Source of the DNA: Candidatus Parcubacteria bacterium
GTDB taxonomy: Bacteria; Patescibacteria; ABY1; UBA1558; GWA2-36-10
Reading direction: 5' to 3'
Assembly (NCBI GenBank): GCA_018669975.1
Contig: JABHSK010000002.1
Coordinates: 109,386 to 173,385 of the forward strand
DNA: 64,000 bases
How positions within the stretch are numbered: position 1 is the stretch's first letter; each line of letters opens with the position of its first letter. The notes below the pieces were generated by a model that worked only from the letters and a program-made list of their open reading frames with translations, was not told where the DNA came from and made no database searches. This document shows positions 34,854-42,863 of this stretch, one piece after another. The position numbers were made by a program, and so were the translations under genes.

Positions 34854-35420
34854 ATGACAAAATACATCCTACATGGCGGTGCTGCTAAACGCCCAACAGA
34901 AGCCAATAAAAAATTCTTTGCAGAAGTTACCAAAAGTTTGTTAAATCCTGTAAATTTATTAATTGTTTGTTTTGCCAAAGACAAAAATATTTGGGACGAA
35001 GTTTTTACTAACATCCAAGTTACTTTTTCTGCAGCCTCACCTGATCAACAAATAAAATTTACTCTGGCTAGCGATGACACCAAGCTTCTTACCGAACAAA
35101 TCAAAACTACCGATGCTATTTATATGCTTGGCGGCAACACTAAAATGCTAAGAGATTATTTAGCTAAAGTAGAAAACCTAGAAAATTTGTGGCAAGATAA
35201 AATTGTGGCTGGCACCTCAGCTGGTGCTCTTACTTTAGCTAGCTACTGGTATGAAAACGATGACGATAGCTACAATCAAGGCTTAGGTATTTTTCCTTTT
35301 AAATTATTTTGTCATTATGACGCAGAAAAGTCTGAACAGCTAGAAAAATTAAAAACATACGGTGATAATTCAGAAGTAAAAACTATTGCCGAAGAAGAGT
35401 TCTTTATCATAGAGAAATAA
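34854..35420 (+). CDS. Peptidase S51 family protein (dipeptidase E-like)
   Basis: The 188 residues show the S51 landmarks: ILHGGAAKRP at the N-terminus, IYMLGGNT, and the nucleophile serine in VAGTSAGALTLAS. A later GLGIFPFKLFCHYD supplies the likely His. Members cleave Asp-X dipeptides or cyanophycin-type bonds; the substrate here cannot be told. It is cytoplasmic, since no signal is seen. Confidence 0.85.
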   Translation: MTKYILHGGAAKRPTEANKKFFAEVTKSLLNPVNLLIVCFAKDKNIWDEVFTNIQVTFSAASPDQQIKFTLASDDTKLLTEQIKTTDAIYMLGGNTKMLRDYLAKVENLENLWQDKIVAGTSAGALTLASYWYENDDDSYNQGLGIFPFKLFCHYDAEKSEQLEKLKTYGDNSEVKTIAEEEFFIIEK

Positions 35421-35434
35421 ATTAATATAAAAAT

Positions 35435-36190
35435 ATGAAAAAAACTTTATTTACACTACTAGCATTCAGTATTATGCTAACAGGCTGCTCACTCACTCCT
35501 GGTCAACAGAAAACCGCGGCACCAAACCAAGATCTTGAAGAAAAAGTAAGCCCTGAGGAAGAAGAATTTAATAATAGCGGACAAGCCAAAGCAATAGAAG
35601 ATGAAACAGATCTTTGGCAATTGTATGACAACTCTGAAGTCGGCATATCTTTTCAATATCCTTGGGATGTCATTCTTTTGGATGAAGGCACTAGCCCTGA
35701 ATCTGACAAAACTTACCTGGATATAGACATAAGAAACATAGGAGAGGTAGAGCTTCCTACAGATGTAAACGAGGAAGATGCTATGGAAAATATTGAGGCC
35801 CTAACTAGTGGTGAATTTGGGAAAGATTCTGACTTTGCTTTTGAAGCATCAAAACAAGTGAAGGCAGTTGGCTTTCTCTTTGCCCAAGACTACATGACTC
35901 TGGCACGCTTTGAAGTTTGCGATGTTACTCTAGAAAGAAAGCTACGTTTCTATTTTAATAATAAACAAATTACTTTGACCCTACATGGCCCTGTTGACAG
36001 TCTAAAAAAAACAATGCCTGATTACTTTACAGTTGATAGCACCAATTGCGGTGAAGAAAAAATATGGAATTTTGAAAAGCAACATAGCTTTTATCAAGAG
36101 CTTGTAGCTGGAAATGGCTCAGAGGAAGTACAGATATGGTTTGATAATTTTGACCAAATCGCTGAAACAGTTATTTTTGCCCATAGATAA
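35435..36190 (+). CDS. Lipoprotein of unknown function
   Basis: The 251-residue protein has a lipoprotein signal MKKTLFTLLAFSIMLTGCS with lipobox MLTGC. An acidic spacer follows (EEKVSPEEEEFNN). Then comes a domain beginning YDNSEVGISFQYPWDVILLDE, the 'F-YP--W' type opening of PsbP-like lipoproteins common in Patescibacteria. Three cysteines are in the mature part. It is the last gene before a good terminator. Confidence 0.75.
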   Translation: MKKTLFTLLAFSIMLTGCSLTPGQQKTAAPNQDLEEKVSPEEEEFNNSGQAKAIEDETDLWQLYDNSEVGISFQYPWDVILLDEGTSPESDKTYLDIDIRNIGEVELPTDVNEEDAMENIEALTSGEFGKDSDFAFEASKQVKAVGFLFAQDYMTLARFEVCDVTLERKLRFYFNNKQITLTLHGPVDSLKKTMPDYFTVDSTNCGEEKIWNFEKQHSFYQELVAGNGSEEVQIWFDNFDQIAETVIFAHR

Positions 36191-36218
36191 TTACATCACA
36201 CTAATACAAACTTAAAAT

Positions 36219-36250
36219 AAGTCCTCCGAATCTATCAGAGGACTTTTTTA
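36219..36250 (+). terminator. Terminator after the lipoprotein gene
   Basis: AAGTCCTC-CGAATCTATCA-GAGGACTT followed by TTTTTATTT. Confidence 0.9.
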
Positions 36251-36255
36251 TTTAA

Positions 36256-36284
36256 TTGACAATATAAGCAGACTATTTTAATAT
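36256..36284 (+). promoter_or_regulatory. Promoter of the 187-residue unknown gene
   Basis: TTGACA (36256-36261), spacer of 17, TAATAT (36279-36284). Confidence 0.85.
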
Positions 36285-36343
36285 AAATTCCTATTATACC
36301 AATCCGGGTATCATAGAAAAACTTTCAGCAAGAGGAGGAAAAA

Positions 36344-36907
36344 ATGAAAGTAGCTCTTTATACATCGCATCACTCCCTACCGTTTTGGCATGACCCTAAA
36401 AATCCCTACGCCTTATTTGACCCCAAGGCTATTGAAGGCTGGACTTGTGACTCCAAGAATGGAGTTCTCCCAGCAGAGGAACACTCAGTAATGCCCATTC
36501 TCAACGGTCTCTTGGCCTTGGATATCCCAGGCGCCACGGCCCATGTCTCGATCATCCTCAATCCCCACGAGAATACCGTAGAATATGGTCACCGCTGCTG
36601 GGTACAAATCACCACCGAAGCAGAAGAGATCGACAATGACGATCTACCTATCGTGGTTAGAGAAGGAGAGGTTCTAGTAGCTCACCTTTGGGGCGGCGAC
36701 AATGCCACTTATACTCCCTACCAACTCTTGGACAAAGATCCTGTTGAGGGAGAACGCACACCTGACTTCTGGGCTAAATTCTTCCTGGAGAAACTCCAGA
36801 CCACCAAAGAACGTGCCTGCAAACGAGCCAGGTCAAAAATCAGTGAAGCCGAGGAAACACTTCGGTATTATGACTTGATTCCCGAAAGGGAAAAAGAAAA
36901 AGTCTAA
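36344..36907 (+). CDS. Protein of unknown function (187 residues), SD-led
   Basis: The start has AAGAGGAGGAAAAA upstream. The soluble protein opens MKVALYTSHHSLPFWHDPKNPYALFDP and contains LNGLLALDIPGATAHVSIILNPHENTVEYG and a charged C-terminal helix. No family is recognised. It is monocistronic, with its own promoter and terminator. Confidence 0.6.
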   Translation: MKVALYTSHHSLPFWHDPKNPYALFDPKAIEGWTCDSKNGVLPAEEHSVMPILNGLLALDIPGATAHVSIILNPHENTVEYGHRCWVQITTEAEEIDNDDLPIVVREGEVLVAHLWGGDNATYTPYQLLDKDPVEGERTPDFWAKFFLEKLQTTKERACKRARSKISEAEETLRYYDLIPEREKEKV

Positions 36908-36914
36908 TCATATT

Positions 36915-36943
36915 GGCGTCATTTGAAAAAATGACGCTTTTTT
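36915..36943 (+). terminator. Terminator after the 187-residue unknown gene
   Basis: GCGTCATT-TGAAAA-AATGACGC followed by TTTTTTATTT. Confidence 0.9.
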
Positions 36944-36952
36944 ATTTAAAAT

Positions 36953-36993
36953 AAAAAACCCGCCAGAGATCCAAAAAGGATATAACGGGTTCT
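36953..36993 (-). terminator. Terminator after the receiver-domain gene
   Basis: Minus-strand AACCCGTTATATCC...GGATCTCTGGCGGGTT followed by TTTTATTTT, with an internal mismatch. Confidence 0.8.
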
Positions 36994-36999
36994 AATATA

Positions 37000-38055
37000 T
37001 TAGGAGACTTGATCAATCAGCTTATTCATAAAGCTAATAAATCTTTCAGCAGCTTGCCTGCTGGTCTGAATACTTGTCTTCGAGCCGAAGTGATACCGTG
37101 TGAATTCAGGACACTCGCCACCAGTAATGGAGGCCAATATTCCTTCGAAGTCCTTATCCAACAGGACTTCGGCCACATCACTACCTTTGATATCACCAAT
37201 ATCTTCATCTAGAAGAACAATGTCTGGTCGCTCAATAATAACAACAAGAGACTGTTCATCACTATCGACAATATGTGACTGACCAATAGCAGCCTCGTTA
37301 ATCACAAGACCACCAGGCCAAACATTTAGCAGCCTCATCATGCCTGCAACTTCGTCAGGCATATCATCAACCACCATCACACTCAACTGACTCTTAGGAG
37401 CTAGCATAGTGCTACGCAGTTCGGCGAGATGATCTTCCAGATCAAATTTTTCTTCCTTTCGGTCGAAAAATTCTCCCTGGTGCATCTTGGCGGCAAGCTC
37501 CAAAATATTTACCAGAAGTACTGGCTCACGAATATCCGACACCGGCGGCAGGGGGAAACTATTAGCTCTAGCTACATCCCAGCCCGGCAAATTTTTCAGA
37601 TCATGCCTGATAATACTATCGGCACGACCGTCTTTAAAGCTCACGGAAATAATTCCACAAATCTTACCAGCCAACAAATCTTGAACCAAAATCCTATTGT
37701 TAAAATAGGTTTCGATCCTGAGATCAGTCATAACTGCCAAAGATTGCTTCATGGCCCCCGCATAAACTTTGCTGCCAACCTTGATAGCCACAACCTGCTC
37801 CGGAATTGTTGGCTCAGAAACCGCTTCTTCTGCTTGCGCAGATATATCCGGTTCCGGAAGCAGTTCTCTGCCCAATGCACAAGCCAGTAGATTTCTACCT
37901 TGAAGGTAGAGTGACTTGGCCACAGGATCTTCTTCCTGTGCAGCACTGGCTTCGAATTCCTCCATCCTACGCAACATCTCATCTGGATCATTAAATAAAT
38001 CCGGATTCTGATCTTTCAGCAGAGCCACCGTTTCATCGTATTTACTTGTATTCAT
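37000..38055 (-). CDS. Receiver (REC)-domain protein with an unknown N-terminal region
   Basis: The C-terminal 130 residues have response-regulator features: SVMVVDDMPDE (acidic pair 230-231), IVLLDEDIGDIKGSD (phosphoacceptor at D283 or D285), LASITGG (Thr at 311) and a Lys in FGSKTS (326). There is no DNA-binding domain; residues 1-222 are an acidic helical region, then KVYAGAMKQSLAVMTDLRIE... of no known family. The start at 38055 has GGAGGCTTGAA upstream. It could act as a stand-alone receiver or phosphate sink. No kinase gene is adjacent. It has its own promoter and terminator. Confidence 0.7.
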   Translation of the reverse strand: MNTSKYDETVALLKDQNPDLFNDPDEMLRRMEEFEASAAQEEDPVAKSLYLQGRNLLACALGRELLPEPDISAQAEEAVSEPTIPEQVVAIKVGSKVYAGAMKQSLAVMTDLRIETYFNNRILVQDLLAGKICGIISVSFKDGRADSIIRHDLKNLPGWDVARANSFPLPPVSDIREPVLLVNILELAAKMHQGEFFDRKEEKFDLEDHLAELRSTMLAPKSQLSVMVVDDMPDEVAGMMRLLNVWPGGLVINEAAIGQSHIVDSDEQSLVVIIERPDIVLLDEDIGDIKGSDVAEVLLDKDFEGILASITGGECPEFTRYHFGSKTSIQTSRQAAERFISFMNKLIDQVS

Positions 38056-38135
38056 TTCAAGCCTCCGTTTTTAATGTGCAATACCACTATAATCCCCTAA
38101 TGGTATGGGATTAGCCTATTTTTTGCTAATTGACA

Positions 38136-38164
38136 ACTATAGTGAATTATTAATATCTTGTCAA
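38136..38164 (-). promoter_or_regulatory. Promoter of the receiver-domain gene
   Basis: Minus strand: TTGACA (38159-38164), spacer of 17, TATAGT (38136-38141). Confidence 0.8.
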
Positions 38165-38180
38165 TATAACACTAAAAACA

Positions 38181-38209
38181 TTGCCAAAAACCTCTTTTTT
38201 ATATAATAT
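38181..38209 (+). promoter_or_regulatory. Promoter of the 84/112-residue gene pair
   Basis: TTGCCA (38181-38186), spacer of 17, TAATAT (38204-38209). It is divergent from and next to the promoter of the receiver-domain gene. Confidence 0.75.
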
Positions 38210-38261
38210 AGGCAAGTAATTACTATTTTGCTCTTTTCACACCAAAAACAGGAGGAAAAAC

Positions 38262-38516
38262 ATGCTTATCGACTGCCCAATCATAGTATTTGACACTTAT
38301 ACCCGAAAATTGAGGGATATAACCTATTCGGTGCACCACAGCCCCAATTGTCCCAGTCCTTTCCAGGTCCGCCTGATAGGACACGGAATGGCTATCCTCG
38401 ACAATCTACACCGTCGCAGCACCAAAGATATCCTAGGATACGGACAATCCATAGAAGACGCTGCCAGAGATGCCTGGCATAAAAAATTTACCAAAGGAGA
38501 AACAAGTGCAGCCTGA
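38262..38516 (+). CDS. Small protein of unknown function (84 residues)
   Basis: The start has AGGAGGAAAAAC upstream. The sequence MLIDCPIIVFDTYTRKLRDITYSVHHSPNCPSPFQVRLIG... ends in a helix (SIEDAARDAWHKKFTKG). It resembles short stand-alone domains that start with two beta strands, but no family is recognised. The stop overlaps the GTG start of the next gene, so the two are translationally coupled. Confidence 0.6.
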   Translation: MLIDCPIIVFDTYTRKLRDITYSVHHSPNCPSPFQVRLIGHGMAILDNLHRRSTKDILGYGQSIEDAARDAWHKKFTKGETSAA

Positions 38517-38844
38517 AACCGCCATTGTCGAAGCCCTCGACATCAATCCTAATCGTGTCAGATCTGATATCAACAGCTTCGAGGATTTGCAAAAAGCCGG
38601 AGAAACTAACAACCGCAGCATGTTTGCTGCTGTCACGACCGAGGAGTATCCTTGGTTGCTATTGCAAATGGGTTTAATTAATCTCAAAACATATCTAATC
38701 ACCCGCGCCGATGGTCTCGACAAGCTCTTTAAGCATGTCACCGAAGAAGGTATGTTTCCGATTCCTCCTGGAATCATCCTGACCAAAGTCATTGCTATCA
38801 ACCAAGCTGAAGCTGATCGCTTCCGAGCACTGACCAAGTCATGA
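38506..38844 (+). CDS. Small protein of unknown function (112 residues), GTG start
   Basis: I place the start at the GTG at 38506 because AAAGGAG lies 6 bases upstream and the frame then overlaps the previous stop by 11 bases; a longer reading from 38470 would cover the RBS. The product (VQPETAIVEALDINPNRVRSDI...) is soluble with PWLLLQMGLINLKTYLITRADGLDKLFKHV in the middle. It has no recognised family. Confidence 0.6.
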   Translation: MQPETAIVEALDINPNRVRSDINSFEDLQKAGETNNRSMFAAVTTEEYPWLLLQMGLINLKTYLITRADGLDKLFKHVTEEGMFPIPPGIILTKVIAINQAEADRFRALTKS

Positions 38845-38851
38845 AACTATC

Positions 38852-38879
38852 ACCTGGACATTTTTGTCCAGGTTTTTTT
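38852..38879 (+). terminator. Terminator after the 112-residue gene
   Basis: CCTGGACA-TTTT-TGTCCAGG followed by TTTTTTTATTG. Confidence 0.95.
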
Positions 38880-38880
38880 A

Positions 38881-38909
38881 TTGACTTTTTAACTAAAATA
38901 GAATAAAGT
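38881..38909 (+). promoter_or_regulatory. nhaA promoter
   Basis: TTGACT (38881-38886), spacer of 17, TAAAGT (38904-38909). Confidence 0.7.
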
Positions 38910-39032
38910 GTGGTGTGTTTTTAACATTGTTCGTTTCAAAGTTGATAGATAATTTAAGCTAGAAAGGAAGTGTCAGTCACTGTAGTGGGTTCACTGGAAA
39001 TTCTAGAACAACTGGAACAGAAGGAGACCTTA

Positions 39033-40403
39033 ATGGTCAAACAGAAACTAGGCCTACTTGCATTGCTTGCAGCAATCCTTCTCATGGCGCAAACAGCTTT
39101 AGCTAGCAGTGATGCTGGTAGCCATCATGGAGGAGAACCACAATGGTGGATAATCTACATGCTCACTCTTTGGGGTCTGATTATCTGTGTATTTGCCCAG
39201 AAAAGATATTTAGTACTTAATGAGGGTAAGCTCCAGCCTGCCTTTACTGAATTACAAAAATTCAGCATGTTCTTACTGGCTGGCGCTATCTTTGCTCAGC
39301 TGTGGGCACATGGCGATCCAGCAGGCTATACAACTACAATGCACGCCGTGCTTTTTTCATTACCAGATAATGTGGATGTCACTTTACACTTTATAGTCAA
39401 CGACGCCTTTATGTGTCTGTTCTTTGGCATCGCTGCTAAAGAACTAACTGAAGCTGCTCTACTCCCGAATGGTGAATTAAGAGGACTAAAGGGATTTATT
39501 CCCATTACTGCTTGTCTAGGTGGAGTAGTTGGTCCGGCCTTGGTTTATCGAAAAATTTGTACCCCCGAAATGTCTTCGGCTTGGGCAGTACCTTGCGCTA
39601 CTGACATTGCTTTTGCTTGGTTGGGTGCCAGAACTATCTGGGGTCCAAAACACCCAGCAGTCACGTTTCTTTTGGCTCTAGCTGTGGCCGATGACTTTGT
39701 GGGCATGGGGCTGATTGCAGCTTTCTATCCGCAAAGACAAATCCAATTGACTTGGTTACTGTTAGTGCTCCTGGGTATGCTTTGCGCCTGGATATTGAGA
39801 AAGCTCCAAGTCCAAGATTGGCCACTCTATATCATAGCTGGAATATTGTGTTGGATCGGCTTACTCTATGCTGGTCTTCATGCCGCACTGGCCTTGGTAT
39901 TTGTAGTGCCTTTCATGCCTATGCAAAAACGTGATGAAGGCGTCTTTGCAAACGGTGAGTCTGAACATAAACATGACGCGCTGAATCAGTTTGAACACTC
40001 TACTAAACCCTTAGTGGACACTGGACTATTTTTCTTCGGCTTGTGCAATGCAGGAGTAGTCTGGTGGGGAGTGTCAGCCTGGGATGCAAACTCCACTGCT
40101 GTGTTCCTCGGTCTGGGTATCGGTAAGGTAATAGGCATAACCCTCTTTACTGTTATAGCATACGGCATTCTAATGCTTTTCGGTAAAGCTGAATTGCCAA
40201 CTAGTAGTAGCGGTAAAATGTTATGGCGAGACGTGCCATTGGCCGGATTATTAGGAGGTATGGGATTTACTGTTGCCTTATTCGTAGCTTCGGCTGCCGG
40301 TGGGCATGATTCGCTTAAATTGGGTGCCTTGGCCAGCTTTGTCTACTTAATCCTGGCAGTAGCGATCGGAAAGATATTCTATCGCCAACAACCTATCAAC
40401 TAG
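39033..40403 (+). CDS. nhaA: Na+/H+ antiporter NhaA
   Basis: This membrane transporter exchanges Na+ for H+. Landmarks: LHFIVNDAFMCLFFGIAAKE, GGVVGPALVY, CATDIAFAWLGAR, and the ion-binding aspartates in LAVADDFVGMGLIAAFY; later GMGFTVALFVASAAGG. Start at 39033 has GAAGGAGACCTTA upstream, giving 456 residues. That is longer than E. coli NhaA (388): an additional N-terminal hydrophobic segment (MVKQKLGLLALLAAILLMAQTA, cleavable-looking with ALA-S) and a His-rich loop precede the family core. It is SD-led and monocistronic, unlike typical core genes here. Confidence 0.92.
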   Translation: MVKQKLGLLALLAAILLMAQTALASSDAGSHHGGEPQWWIIYMLTLWGLIICVFAQKRYLVLNEGKLQPAFTELQKFSMFLLAGAIFAQLWAHGDPAGYTTTMHAVLFSLPDNVDVTLHFIVNDAFMCLFFGIAAKELTEAALLPNGELRGLKGFIPITACLGGVVGPALVYRKICTPEMSSAWAVPCATDIAFAWLGARTIWGPKHPAVTFLLALAVADDFVGMGLIAAFYPQRQIQLTWLLLVLLGMLCAWILRKLQVQDWPLYIIAGILCWIGLLYAGLHAALALVFVVPFMPMQKRDEGVFANGESEHKHDALNQFEHSTKPLVDTGLFFFGLCNAGVVWWGVSAWDANSTAVFLGLGIGKVIGITLFTVIAYGILMLFGKAELPTSSSGKMLWRDVPLAGLLGGMGFTVALFVASAAGGHDSLKLGALASFVYLILAVAIGKIFYRQQPIN

Positions 40404-40412
40404 GTTTAAACT

Positions 40413-40459
40413 AACCGTTCCTCGTCGAGTATAACTCGATGGGGAACGGTATTTTTTTT
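40413..40459 (+). terminator. nhaA terminator
   Basis: ACCGTTCC-TCGTCGAGTATAACTCGATG-GGGAACGGT followed by ATTTTTTTT; the loop holds a second hairpin. Confidence 0.9.
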
Positions 40460-40468
40460 AAAATAAAT

Positions 40469-40503
40469 AAAAAACCGCCTCAACCTTTCGGTGTATTGAC
40501 GGT
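40469..40503 (-). terminator. Terminator of the 42.3-40.5 kb unit
   Basis: Minus-strand ACCGTCAA...TTGAGGCGGT followed by TTTTTATTT, with one bulge. Confidence 0.65.
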
Positions 40504-40529
40504 AATACTAACTTAATGAACAATACAAT

Positions 40530-40967
40530 CTATTCCGCTTTATGGAATCTTCCTTCTGGGTTAGGAAAAAAACAAACCTTTTCCTGCCCATCCAAACGAA
40601 CCCACAATACATCTTGGCCAGCAGGCATACAGTCTGTAGCCTCACCATTGGGCAATGGAGCTACACCGACTACAGTTGCAATTTCAACTACACCATCAAC
40701 TTTAATTCGATCGCCATGCTGACAACCAAACTGGCTACAGGCCTCGATATCAACCTCGAAAACAACTCCTTCTTGTTCGACAACCGTTTCTGTTTTCGGT
40801 GGGTAAACCGCATTATAGTTGTCTCGACTAGCAGTATAGAAAACACCGCGACCAACGATACGCAAAACTGCTTGCGCAGTTTCATCAAGATGCTGAAATG
40901 ACACCTGACTAGTCGGAATATCTTTGTATTCAGGCAACAAGTCCTCGCGGAAAAACTCCAATTTCAT
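40530..40967 (-). CDS. SD-led protein (145 residues) with the ATVVGxAP domain
   Basis: Residues about 65-145 carry the same domain as the 90-residue protein at 33.0 kb (EVDIEA-S-FGCQHGDRIKVDG...ATVVGVAPLPNG...LWVRLDGQE-VCFFP). The N-terminal 60 residues (MKLEFFREDLLPEYKDIPTSQVSFQHLDETAQAVLRIV...) have no match in the window. AAAGGTGG precedes the start. It is the last gene of a five-gene unit of membrane micropeptides and unknown proteins. Confidence 0.65.
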   Translation of the reverse strand: MKLEFFREDLLPEYKDIPTSQVSFQHLDETAQAVLRIVGRGVFYTASRDNYNAVYPPKTETVVEQEGVVFEVDIEACSQFGCQHGDRIKVDGVVEIATVVGVAPLPNGEATDCMPAGQDVLWVRLDGQEKVCFFPNPEGRFHKAE

Positions 40968-41009
40968 ACTACTTCCACCTTTCGGTATATTGACTATAGC
41001 TCCGATTAA

Positions 41010-41282
41010 TCAAATCGCTACTTCAGTCGAACCTTTTTCCCATTCCCCGACAAAACGTCCGGATCGCTGGGTGATGTCAGGCAATTCACCACTGCCAACA
41101 GGTCGCTCCCAAACACAGCGAACACCTTGATCATCGTAGAGAATCCACTTGATCACATCGGCTGCAGTGAGATCGTCATGGGTTTCCAGTACCCACTGCT
41201 CAGCCTGATAATCATAATCGATATTATTGACTTTGGCGGTGAGAGTATTACCCTCCTCATTATCATGCAATTCCAGGTACAT
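41010..41282 (-). CDS. Small protein of unknown function (90 residues)
   Basis: This acidic, soluble protein begins MYLELHDNEEGNTLTAKVNNIDYDY and contains DDLTAADVIKWILYDDQGVRCVWERPVGSGE. AAAAGGGGTGACAG before the start overlaps the end of the upstream micropeptide gene. No family is recognised. Confidence 0.55.
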   Translation of the reverse strand: MYLELHDNEEGNTLTAKVNNIDYDYQAEQWVLETHDDLTAADVIKWILYDDQGVRCVWERPVGSGELPDITQRSGRFVGEWEKGSTEVAI

Positions 41283-41285
41283 CTG

Positions 41286-41438
41286 TCACCCCTTTTTGAG
41301 TCTAAAGAATAATAGTACCAGTCCAGCAGCAACTAGCCCAATAAAGAATCCTTCTTTGTGTGTGTTGGAAAAGACAACTGGAACTGCCAACCAGTTACCA
41401 AGAAAAACACCCACTGCCAAAGGCCAACCCTTAGACAT
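41286..41438 (-). CDS. Two-helix membrane micropeptide, GNW family (50 residues)
   Basis: The ATG at 41438 follows GAAAGGAGAAAAAG. The product is MSKGWPLAVGVFLGNWLAVPVV, a short loop FSNTHKEGF, then FIGLVAAGLVLLFFRLKKG. It is homologous to the peptide at 42082-42258: both have LA-GVF-GNW---P, then KE-F-IGL-AA. Conserved Gly-Asn-Trp in the first helix and KE in the loop point to a defined structure. It ends in a TGA three bases before the next start. Confidence 0.7.
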   Translation of the reverse strand: MSKGWPLAVGVFLGNWLAVPVVFSNTHKEGFFIGLVAAGLVLLFFRLKKG

Positions 41439-41453
41439 GTCTTTTTCTCCTTT

Positions 41454-42059
41454 CTAGAGACCTTGCTTTCTTTGTCGAATTTGATAATAAATAATTACAG
41501 CCACAGACCCATTGCCCATGACACCATTTAAAATCGGATAGGCCAAAGCTGGCCAACCACCACTCGTCTGCCAATCAAGAATGATTGACGCTATCTGAAA
41601 AAATTGAGCAATAACAGCTAACACCCATGGCAACGGTTTTTCTCTTAGCTCTTTTCTAATTAACCCACTAATAGTAGGGTAAAAAGAAATTACTAAAACC
41701 AATTGCAAAGATAGATTAGCTAAAATTGTATTTCCAGTAGTCCTCCAGATAATCCCAATGACTAAAGCCAGTGTAAAGGAAATGATTTCCGTCCAACCAG
41801 GTTTACCAAACTTTCCAGTACGGAGAGCGTAAAAGAAAATTATGGTCAAACCAGTAGCAGAAATAACAGTTAGAAAAAACTTAAACATATCTCCTTGCAC
41901 TACTGAGAAGTAGCTAAATGAATTCATAATTGAAACAATTGACCAAATTAGCCAAGTGGCTGGATTCGGCGTAGAGACATCACTTCTAACTTGCAAGAAA
42001 TAACTAACAACTACAGCAACCATGAATAGGCTAGCTGTAATAGACAGTAGCTCTGACAT
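41454..42059 (-). CDS. Six- or seven-helix membrane protein, PQ-loop-like
   Basis: The 201 residues have about seven hydrophobic segments. Two internal repeats start with similar turns, NPATWLIWSIVSIMNSFSYF (31-50) and the FYPTISGLIRKELREKPLPWVLAV region (127-150), recalling the P-x-x-W pattern of PQ-loop/SemiSWEET-like proteins. The match is by eye and weak. It starts after TAAGGAGGCGACC and lies between the two GNW micropeptide genes on the same transcript. Confidence 0.6.
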   Translation of the reverse strand: MSELLSITASLFMVAVVVSYFLQVRSDVSTPNPATWLIWSIVSIMNSFSYFSVVQGDMFKFFLTVISATGLTIIFFYALRTGKFGKPGWTEIISFTLALVIGIIWRTTGNTILANLSLQLVLVISFYPTISGLIRKELREKPLPWVLAVIAQFFQIASIILDWQTSGGWPALAYPILNGVMGNGSVAVIIYYQIRQRKQGL

Positions 42060-42081
42060 GGTCGCCTCCTTACTTGATTAC

Positions 42082-42258
42082 CTACATCTCACCTAACTGA
42101 CCAGGCAGCAAGCCGCACAAGGTCAACACAATCAGAGCAGCCAACAAGCCAATTTTGAAACTCTCCTTGAAGTTTCTCTGACGAGTGGTCAGGGGTAAGA
42201 GTGCCCAATTACCACAAAATACTCCGGCTGCCAAAAATAACTCAAAAGTGCTAAACAT
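42082..42258 (-). CDS. Two-helix membrane micropeptide, GNW family (58 residues)
   Basis: The ATG at 42258 follows GAAAGGAGTAAAACT. The first helix is FELFLAAGVFCGNWALLPL, the loop TTRQRNFKESF, and the second helix KIGLLAALIVLTLCGLLPG. It is a homologue of the 50-residue peptide at 41286-41438. It is the first gene of a five-gene unit transcribed from the promoter at 42305-42333. Confidence 0.7.
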   Translation of the reverse strand: MFSTFELFLAAGVFCGNWALLPLTTRQRNFKESFKIGLLAALIVLTLCGLLPGQLGEM

Positions 42259-42304
42259 AGTTTTACTCCTTTCAAAGAACAGGGTTTTGTCAACGAAACA
42301 TCAA

Positions 42305-42333
42305 ATATTAGTATATTTCAAGCTTTTTGTCAA
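42305..42333 (-). promoter_or_regulatory. Promoter of the GNW micropeptide unit
   Basis: Minus strand: TTGACA (42328-42333), spacer of 17, TAATAT (42305-42310). Confidence 0.85.
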
Positions 42334-42397
42334 TTATATATTATTTACAGTTTAAACAGGATTGGGTATGATAATAGCAATAAACTAATGAAAAATC

Positions 42398-42853
42398 ATG
42401 AAAAAAATATTATTTACATTGCTATTGTTCAGCCTTGCGTTGGCTGGCTGCACAACTCAAAAACAAGCGCCAACAATGAGCGCTAACACCAATAAAGAAA
42501 GCTATAATCTCGGCCAAGACATTACTACCTGCCTTGATATTACGAATGCACCTCAAAATATAGAGTCAGTACATTTTACTTTGAATCTATTAGGCTCGGA
42601 TAAATCGGCTAGCCAAACAACTTGGACAGCCTACGACACCAACATAAAAGATTGCTATGATCTAACAAAATTAGAATGGAGTCTAAGCATGTCCTCCTTA
42701 GGCACAGACCACAATAAAGGATTCCACTCTGCTATCACTGAAGGTGGACAATATACTCTAGAGACTAGTCTGGCCATACCGACAGACAATGATAATTATA
42801 ATTTCGTAAAAGCAGAGCCTGTAAAAATAACGCTTAAAAAATTAATTTGGTAA
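42398..42853 (+). CDS. Lipoprotein of unknown function (151 residues)
   Basis: The signal MKKILFTLLLFSLALAGCT has the lipobox ALAGC. The mature part is a single beta-rich domain with two cysteines (TTCLDIT and KDCYDLT). No family is recognised. It is 10 bases before a small membrane protein gene and is AT-rich without SD, the 'core' style. Confidence 0.7.
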   Translation: MKKILFTLLLFSLALAGCTTQKQAPTMSANTNKESYNLGQDITTCLDITNAPQNIESVHFTLNLLGSDKSASQTTWTAYDTNIKDCYDLTKLEWSLSMSSLGTDHNKGFHSAITEGGQYTLETSLAIPTDNDNYNFVKAEPVKITLKKLIW

Positions 42854-42863
42854 TACAAATAAA

